From: JAWRCU01 sp033542235
Lineage (GTDB): Bacteria > Pseudomonadota > Alphaproteobacteria > Rhizobiales > Rhizobiaceae
Direction: 5' to 3'
Assembly (NCBI RefSeq): GCF_033542235.1
Contig: NZ_JAWRCU010000017.1
Coordinates: 60,299-124,298, forward strand
Length of the DNA stretch: 64,000 nucleotides
The notes below the pieces were generated by a model. It searched no databases. It was given only the letters and a program-made list of their open reading frames with translations, and was not told where the DNA came from. The translations under genes were made by a program, and so were the position numbers. Below, one piece after another: positions 59,361-64,000 of this stretch (position 1 is the stretch's first letter; the number at the start of each line of letters is the position of its first letter).

Positions 59361-60158
59361 ATGAACTTTACCCGTCGCAACTTGCTTGTTTTCGCCGCCG
59401 CAATCGGCATCGCTGCCGGCCCGGCGAGCGCCTATGCCGAGGACGTCCTCAACGTCGGCTCCTATCCGAACAATCCGCCCTTCGAATACAAGACCGAGAG
59501 CGGCAGCTTTGAAGGCTTCGAGGTAGACATCGTCAACGAGGCGGCCAAGCGCATCGGCATGAGCACGAACATCGCGGCCTACGACTTCCAGCCGCTGTTT
59601 GCCGCAACCAGCTCGGGCCGCATCGACGCCGCAATCTCCTCGATCACGATCACCAAGGAGCGGCTGAAGTCGCAGTCGTTCACGCAGCCCTATTACGATG
59701 CCGACATGGGTGTCGCGACCAAGACCGACAGCGACATCAAGACCGTCAGCGATCTCAAGGGCAAGATCGTCGGCGTGCTGTCCGGTTCGACCGGCGACAC
59801 CTGGGCGAAACAGCATCAGGCCTCCGACGGCTTTGCCGATGTCAAAGGCTACAACACTCAGCAGGAAGTTCTTCTCGACCTGGCGGCCGGCCGCGTCGAC
59901 GCGGTGGTCAGCGACGTTCCCGGCATGCAGTACGCCTTCACCAAGATGAAGGGGCTCGAGGTCAGGGACCACATCAAGACCGGCGAGCAATATGGTCTGA
60001 TGCTCACCAAGGATCATCCGCTGCTCGAGAAGCTCAACAACGCGCTGACCGAGATGAAGAAGGACGGCACCATGGATTCGATCCACCAGAAGTGGTTCGG
60101 CACCAAGGCGCTCGAGGGTTCCTCGACTGTCACCGAATCGGCGATGCCCAAGGCCTGA
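59361..60158 (+). CDS. Amino-acid ABC transporter substrate-binding protein (family 3)
   Basis: The 265-residue periplasmic receptor has signal peptide MNFTRRNLLVFAAAIGIAAG PASAYA. The family 3 motif GSYPNNPPFEYKTESGSFEG FEVDIV is followed by SGRIDAAISSITITKERLK and GKIVGVLSGSTGDTWAKQH. It would bind a polar amino acid or opine-like compound. It lies between the aminotransferase and the permease. Confidence 0.95.
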   Translation: MNFTRRNLLVFAAAIGIAAGPASAYAEDVLNVGSYPNNPPFEYKTESGSFEGFEVDIVNEAAKRIGMSTNIAAYDFQPLFAATSSGRIDAAISSITITKERLKSQSFTQPYYDADMGVATKTDSDIKTVSDLKGKIVGVLSGSTGDTWAKQHQASDGFADVKGYNTQQEVLLDLAAGRVDAVVSDVPGMQYAFTKMKGLEVRDHIKTGEQYGLMLTKDHPLLEKLNNALTEMKKDGTMDSIHQKWFGTKALEGSSTVTESAMPKA

Positions 60159-60267
60159 CGAGGTCATCGACAGGCGACGTGCCGGGTTGGACCCGGCACG
60201 GTCGCCAGCGTTGCGATGACCGCGCGCGAGCGCCGATAGCTGACCGCGGTTTGGGTCGGGAGAACCG

Positions 60268-60939
60268 ATGTCTCTGCTGGACACTTTTTTCAATGCCGAC
60301 GTCCTGTGGTCGGCCCTGCCGGCCCTGCTGCGCGGCTTCGTCAACACGCTGCTGCTCGGCCTCATGAGCATCGCCATCGGCGTGCCTTCCGGCCTGCTGG
60401 TCAGCATCGTGCGGCTCTATGCGCCGAAGCCGTTCCGCTATCTCGCCATCGCCTATATCGACATCTTCCGGGCGATGCCGATGCTGGTCGTGCTCATCCT
60501 CATCTATTATGCACTGCCGTTCCTCGGCATCCGCCTGTCGTCCTGGGCGTCTGCGGTCATGGCCTTCTCGATCGTGCTTGCGGCCTATTCGGCCGAAGTC
60601 TTTCGCTCCGGCATCGAAAGCATTCCGAAGGGCCAGTTCGAGGCTGCGCAGGCGCTCGGGCTGCCGTTCCTGCTCACCTTGCGCAAGGTGGTGCTACCGC
60701 AAGCCGTGCGCGTGGTGATCCCGCCGACCACGAGCAACTGTGTCTCGATGTTCAAGGACACGTCGCTCGCCTCGACCGTGGCGTTGCCGGAGCTTCTCAA
60801 GGAAGCGAACGACGCACAGGCGCTCTACGCCAACCCTTCGCCCCTGATCGGCGCGGCTGTCGTCTATCTGCTCTTCCTTTGGCCGATGGTCCGCCTCGTC
60901 GGCTATCTCGAGAAGCGCAGCAAGACGGCGACGCATTGA
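60268..60939 (+). CDS. Amino-acid ABC transporter permease (HisMQ-like)
   Basis: The 223-residue permease has five helices, and the EAA loop reads FEAAQALGLPFLLTLRKVVL PQAVRVVIP. It starts MSLLDTFFNADVLWSALPAL. It matches single-permease systems that form homodimers. No ATPase gene follows in the window, so a shared or distant ATPase must serve it. Confidence 0.95.
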   Translation: MSLLDTFFNADVLWSALPALLRGFVNTLLLGLMSIAIGVPSGLLVSIVRLYAPKPFRYLAIAYIDIFRAMPMLVVLILIYYALPFLGIRLSSWASAVMAFSIVLAAYSAEVFRSGIESIPKGQFEAAQALGLPFLLTLRKVVLPQAVRVVIPPTTSNCVSMFKDTSLASTVALPELLKEANDAQALYANPSPLIGAAVVYLLFLWPMVRLVGYLEKRSKTATH

Positions 60940-61042
60940 TCCCGAACCGAAGGCAGGCCCAGCAAAACTTGCGGAGTTTTCGCACCGGGCCATGCCGAAA
61001 AGAGCCAGACTTCGTTCAATTTCGCCATATGAGGAAAAGGCC

Positions 61043-62344
61043 GTGAACCAGCATCAGAAGACCGTCGCCGCGGAAGAAGCATCGGCAACCTCGTTCCCGG
61101 TCGAGACCCTCCGCTCGATGTTCCCGGCGCTCAGGCAGGCGGGCGACTTCATCTTCATGGACAACGCGGCAGGCGCGCAGATCCCGCAAAGCGTGCTCGA
61201 CGCGGTGACCAATCATCTCGTCGGCCACAATGTCCAGCGCGGAGGCCGCTATCGACACAGCGTCAAAGTCGACCAGTCGGTGGCCGATGCGCGGGAGAGC
61301 GTAGCGTTCCTGATCAACGCCTACAGTCCGGCCGAGATCTGCTTCGGCATGAACGCGACCTCGTTCATCCGCCTGGTCAGCCTCGGCATCGGCCAGATGC
61401 TTCGTGACAAGGTCAATGGGGATCGCGACGAGATCGTCGTGACCGACATGGACCACGACGCCAACATCGCCACCTGGCTCGCGCTCGAGCCGTCCGGCGC
61501 GAAATTCAAATGGTGGCGGATGCGCGAGGACGGCAACCTTCACGTCGAGGATCTCGAGCCGCTGCTATCCGAGCGCACGCGTTTGGTCGCCTGCACGGTG
61601 ACGGCGCATTCGATCGGCTCGATCGTCGACGTCGCCTCGGTCGCCAGGATCGCCCATTCGGCGGGTGCGGAGGTATTCCTGGATTGCGTGCATTACGGCC
61701 CGCACGGCCTCATCGACGTGCAGGCCTGGGACTGCGATTATCTCGTCTGCTCCGGCTACAAGAACTTCTCGCCGCATATGGGCTTCCTGTGGGGCCGCTT
61801 CGACACGCTGAAGCGGTTGCCGACCTTCCGCGAGGACTTCATTCCGGACGAACCGCCCTACAAGGTCGAGGCCGGGACCTTCATCTATGAGAACGTATCC
61901 GGCATGGACGCGGCGGTGAGATATCTGGAGTCGATCGGCCGCAACCTGGCCCCGGCCAACAACCGCACGCGCCGCGAGAACATCGTCTCCGGCATGGGTG
62001 CGATCCGTGAATACGAGTTGCTGCTGGCCCGCGAGATGCTGCGCGTGCTGAAAGGCTGCGGCGCAACCGTCTACGGCGTCAGCGACGAGGCGCGCATCAA
62101 GGAACGGGTGCCGACCTTCTGCTTCAACATCGGCAAGCTGTCGCCGCAGATGATCGTCGAAGAGATGGCTGAGAGGGGCATCGGCATCCGCGACGGGCAC
62201 ATGTACGCACCGCGTCTGATGAAACGGCTGAACCTCAGCATGGACAGCGGCGCAGTTCGCGCGTCACTCGTGCACTACAACACGCTGGACGAGATCCGCC
62301 GCTTCGAGACGGCATTGCGCGAGATCATCGCTCGCCACGCCTGA
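61043..62344 (+). CDS. Class V aminotransferase / cysteine desulfurase-like PLP enzyme
   Basis: The 433-residue enzyme has the PLP-binding lysine in CSGYKNFSPHMGFLWGRFDT and the acid-rich TDMDHDANIATWLALEPSGA. The N-terminal FIFMDNAAGAQIPQSVLDAV is typical of cysteine desulfurase-like proteins. A GTG at 61043 with AGGAAAAGG is a good start; an ATG at 60992 would add 17 residues. It closes the operon with the aminotransferase and amino-acid transporter, which suggests cleavage of an imported amino acid. Confidence 0.9.
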   Translation: MNQHQKTVAAEEASATSFPVETLRSMFPALRQAGDFIFMDNAAGAQIPQSVLDAVTNHLVGHNVQRGGRYRHSVKVDQSVADARESVAFLINAYSPAEICFGMNATSFIRLVSLGIGQMLRDKVNGDRDEIVVTDMDHDANIATWLALEPSGAKFKWWRMREDGNLHVEDLEPLLSERTRLVACTVTAHSIGSIVDVASVARIAHSAGAEVFLDCVHYGPHGLIDVQAWDCDYLVCSGYKNFSPHMGFLWGRFDTLKRLPTFREDFIPDEPPYKVEAGTFIYENVSGMDAAVRYLESIGRNLAPANNRTRRENIVSGMGAIREYELLLAREMLRVLKGCGATVYGVSDEARIKERVPTFCFNIGKLSPQMIVEEMAERGIGIRDGHMYAPRLMKRLNLSMDSGAVRASLVHYNTLDEIRRFETALREIIARHA

Positions 62345-62429
62345 GGGGTGCGCTTGGGTTCAAAAGTGCGAAGGACTCTGCGACGCAGGACTGGGCTCGC
62401 TCGGATGCTCGTGCAGGGAACTGAATATC

Positions 62430-62461
62430 GCGCGGCGCTGGTGACCCCCTCCCCCTTGTGG
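62430..62461. repeat. Left part of a class C repeat split by the IS element
   Basis: CGCGGCGCTGGTGACCCCCT then CCCCCTTGTGG is the left part of a class C unit. Its continuation GGAGGGATTCAGGGTGGGGG starts at 63824. The last 10 bases (CCCCTTGTGG, 62452-62461) recur at 63814-63823 on the other side of the IS. Confidence 0.85.
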
Positions 62462-63813
62462 TCATAGGCGCTAGCTTTACGGACTAGACGCGTTGAATCC
62501 CGGTGTGATTCAAGATCGGGATGGTGATTCGCGCTGATATCTTGGATGGCTGGCCAGAAGTGCAGGCACATTTGCCGGCTGGTTTCGATCTGGAACGAAC
62601 GGCACGGGAGCGGGGCGCGTTCACACGAGCGCGGCATGTGAAGGATGCTGAGACGCTGCTGCGGCTTGCGCTGGCCTATGGCGGCTGCGGCATGTCGCTG
62701 CGAGAAACCTGTGCTTGGGCCGAAGCGGCCGGGCTGGCGCGCTTGAGTGATCCCTCGCTGATCGGGCGGCTGTGCAAAGCGGCTCCTTGGCTTGGCGATA
62801 TCGTGGCTGCGCTGCTTGGCGATCAGGCAGACCTTCCGAAGGGACGATGGGCGGGATACCGCCTGCGCGCGCTTGATGCCACGTCGATCTGCGAGCCCGG
62901 GGCCGACCGCACAACGTGGCGGTTGCATGTCGGCTACGACCTTGCGAGCGGACAGGTCGATCAGATTGAGCTGACGGATGGGCGTGGCGCGGAGAAACTG
63001 CAACGGCTCAAATACCAGCCGGGCGACATCGTGTTGGCCGACCGCGCCTATGCCAGACCCCGCGATCTGCGGCCAGTGATCGAGGATGGCGCCCACTTCA
63101 TCGTTCGCACCGGGTGGAACTCGCTGCGCCTGCTCAATCCGGATGGCTCTGCCTTCGACCTCTTCGCGGCGCTTGCTGCGCAGGCTGAGCAGGAAGGCGA
63201 GGTCAGCGTTCGTATTGACGAAGGCGGCGACTTCGGCGAGCCGCTGATCCTGCGGCTTGTCATTCGGCGCAAGAGCCCTGAAGAAGCGCAAGCTGAGCAG
63301 GAGCGCCTGCTCAAGCAAGCCAAGAAGCGCGGCAAGCAGCCCGATCCGCGCAGCCTGGAGGCCGCCAAGTACATCCTGCTGCTCACCTCGCTGCCGGCTG
63401 CCGACCTCCCGCCGACTGACGTGCTCGCGCTGTATCGCTTTCGCTGGCAGCTCGAACTCGCCTTCAAGCGCATGAAGAGCCTCGCTGGCCTTGACGAACT
63501 GGCCGCCAAGAAACCACCGCTGGCGCGGGCCTGGATTTATGCCCGGCTGATCGCCTTCCTAATTGCCGAACGCAGCGCCGGGCAAGTCCCGGACTCTCCC
63601 CCCTATGGACAGCGCAAACCCGGCCGCCAGTCCATCGCGCTGGCGTCTCACTAAGATCGCGCTCGCCAGCGTGCTGGCCGCCATTCGCGGCCCGCTGCGA
63701 TGGGCGAACATCTGCGACGCCTTCAAGCGCATTCGCCGTCACCTTTGTGAGCCGCCACGCCGCCGCACAAAACAATGCGATCGGCTGGCCGCAGGCTTAA
63801 GCTAGCGCATATG
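62462..63813 (+). mobile_element. IS4-type insertion sequence, 1.35 kb, with 10-bp target duplication
   Basis: The element carries one transposase gene. Its ends are imperfect inverted repeats: left CATAGGCGCTAGCTTTAC, right in reverse complement CATATGCGCTAGCTTAAG. It interrupts a class C palindromic repeat, and the target CCCCTTGTGG is present on both sides (62452-62461 and 63814-63823). Removing the element restores an intact repeat. The duplication length fits the IS4 family. The exact left edge is uncertain by one base. Confidence 0.9.
62521..63805 (+). pseudogene. IS4-family transposase, frameshifted near the C-terminus
   Basis: The first 377 residues (62521-63654) carry the DDE catalytic pattern: Asp in RLRALDATSICEPG, Asp in GDIVLADRAYARPR, and Glu in YRFRWQLELAFKRMK. 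After about residue 360 the frame changes: the conserved C-terminal part RWRLTKIALASVLAAIRGPL and KRIRRHLCEPPRRRTK is read one base forward and ends at a TAG at 63803-63805, inside the right IS end. A run of six C at 63598-63603 is the likely place of a one-base insertion. Without it the gene would encode about 428 residues. Confidence 0.85.
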
Positions 63814-63823
63814 CCCCTTGTGG

Positions 63824-64000
63824 GGAGGGATTCAGGGTGGGGGGGCTTCGCGATTACCTTGCAAGGTTAGCTGGTCGGCCGTGAAGAATTGCCAAGTCGC
63901 TGATTTGCAGTGGGAATTTGGGGCAGTCGAAGCTGCCGATTTTGCCGGAAAATAAGTCTTCGGCTGGGGATTCCTTGCAAAATGGATTTGTGATTCCGTT
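63824..64000. other. Right part of the class C repeat and end of window
   Basis: The repeat continues to about 63870 (GGAGGGATTCAGGGTGGGGG, then TTCGCGATTACCTTGCAAGG TTAGCT), nearly identical to the reverse complement of 39985-40035. The remaining 130 bases show no convincing gene or partial frame on either strand. Confidence 0.6.

Overview
The window looks like chromosomal (or chromid) DNA of a GC-rich alphaproteobacterium of the order Hyphomicrobiales (Rhizobiales). The support is a complete C-P lyase locus of the rhizobial layout, an inositol-catabolism locus with a fused IolC, a perfect Irr-type iron-control box, a rhizobial PmtA-like methyltransferase, and several families of short palindromic intergenic repeats of the kind common in Mesorhizobium and Ensifer/Sinorhizobium. 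The genus cannot be fixed from the sequence alone. There is no phage, plasmid-transfer or CRISPR content; the only autonomous mobile element is one IS4-type insertion sequence near the right edge.

Layout. 0-5 kb: the start of an MFS transporter gene, a BMP-family nutrient-binding protein, msrA, two small membrane proteins, tRNA-Ser(GGA), a frameshifted gene remnant and a conserved hypothetical. 5-9 kb: a DedA-family protein and a PmtA-like phospholipid methyltransferase, divergent from an OmpR-type response regulator and its histidine kinase, which suggests an envelope or lipid-remodelling unit. 9-16.5 kb: L,D-transpeptidase, small lipoproteins, and a four-gene enzyme cluster (ICMT-type methyltransferase, stand-alone E2-like acyltransferase, a short-chain dehydrogenase carrying a SEC-C zinc motif, and a second dehydrogenase), then a putative 2OG oxygenase and a transglutaminase-like protease. 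16.7-19.4 kb: a membrane adenylate/guanylate cyclase and a zeta-class GST. 19.7-25.1 kb: oppA-oppB-oppC-oppDF peptide importer.

25.2-32.1 kb: an iron operon behind an Irr box: a Cys-rich protein of unknown function, imelysin, Bfd, bacterioferritin, a di-heme oxidoreductase, a second imelysin and a DUF1513 protein. This couples periplasmic iron handling to iron storage and release. 32.7-46.7 kb: the phosphonate locus on the minus strand, phnG-H-I-J-K-L-acetyltransferase, phnC-D-E-E, a DUF1045 2H-phosphoesterase, phnM and phnN, with phnF divergent. It imports and breaks down phosphonates to phosphate and PRPP. 46.7-47.4 kb: a PIN-domain toxin-antitoxin pair. 47.5-57.9 kb: inositol catabolism (iolB, iolE, iolD, iolC minus; idhA and an SDR plus; iolR minus; a MocA-like dehydrogenase plus). 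58-62.3 kb: an aminotransferase, an amino-acid ABC binding protein and permease, and a class V PLP enzyme, followed by the IS element.

The most unusual signal is the behaviour of the short palindromic repeats. At least nine copies in three sequence classes sit between genes. One copy lies in frame inside phnH and adds about 40 residues to the protein, a second appears to interrupt the signal-peptide region of the di-heme oxidoreductase, and a third is the target of the IS element, whose insertion left a clean 10-bp duplication.
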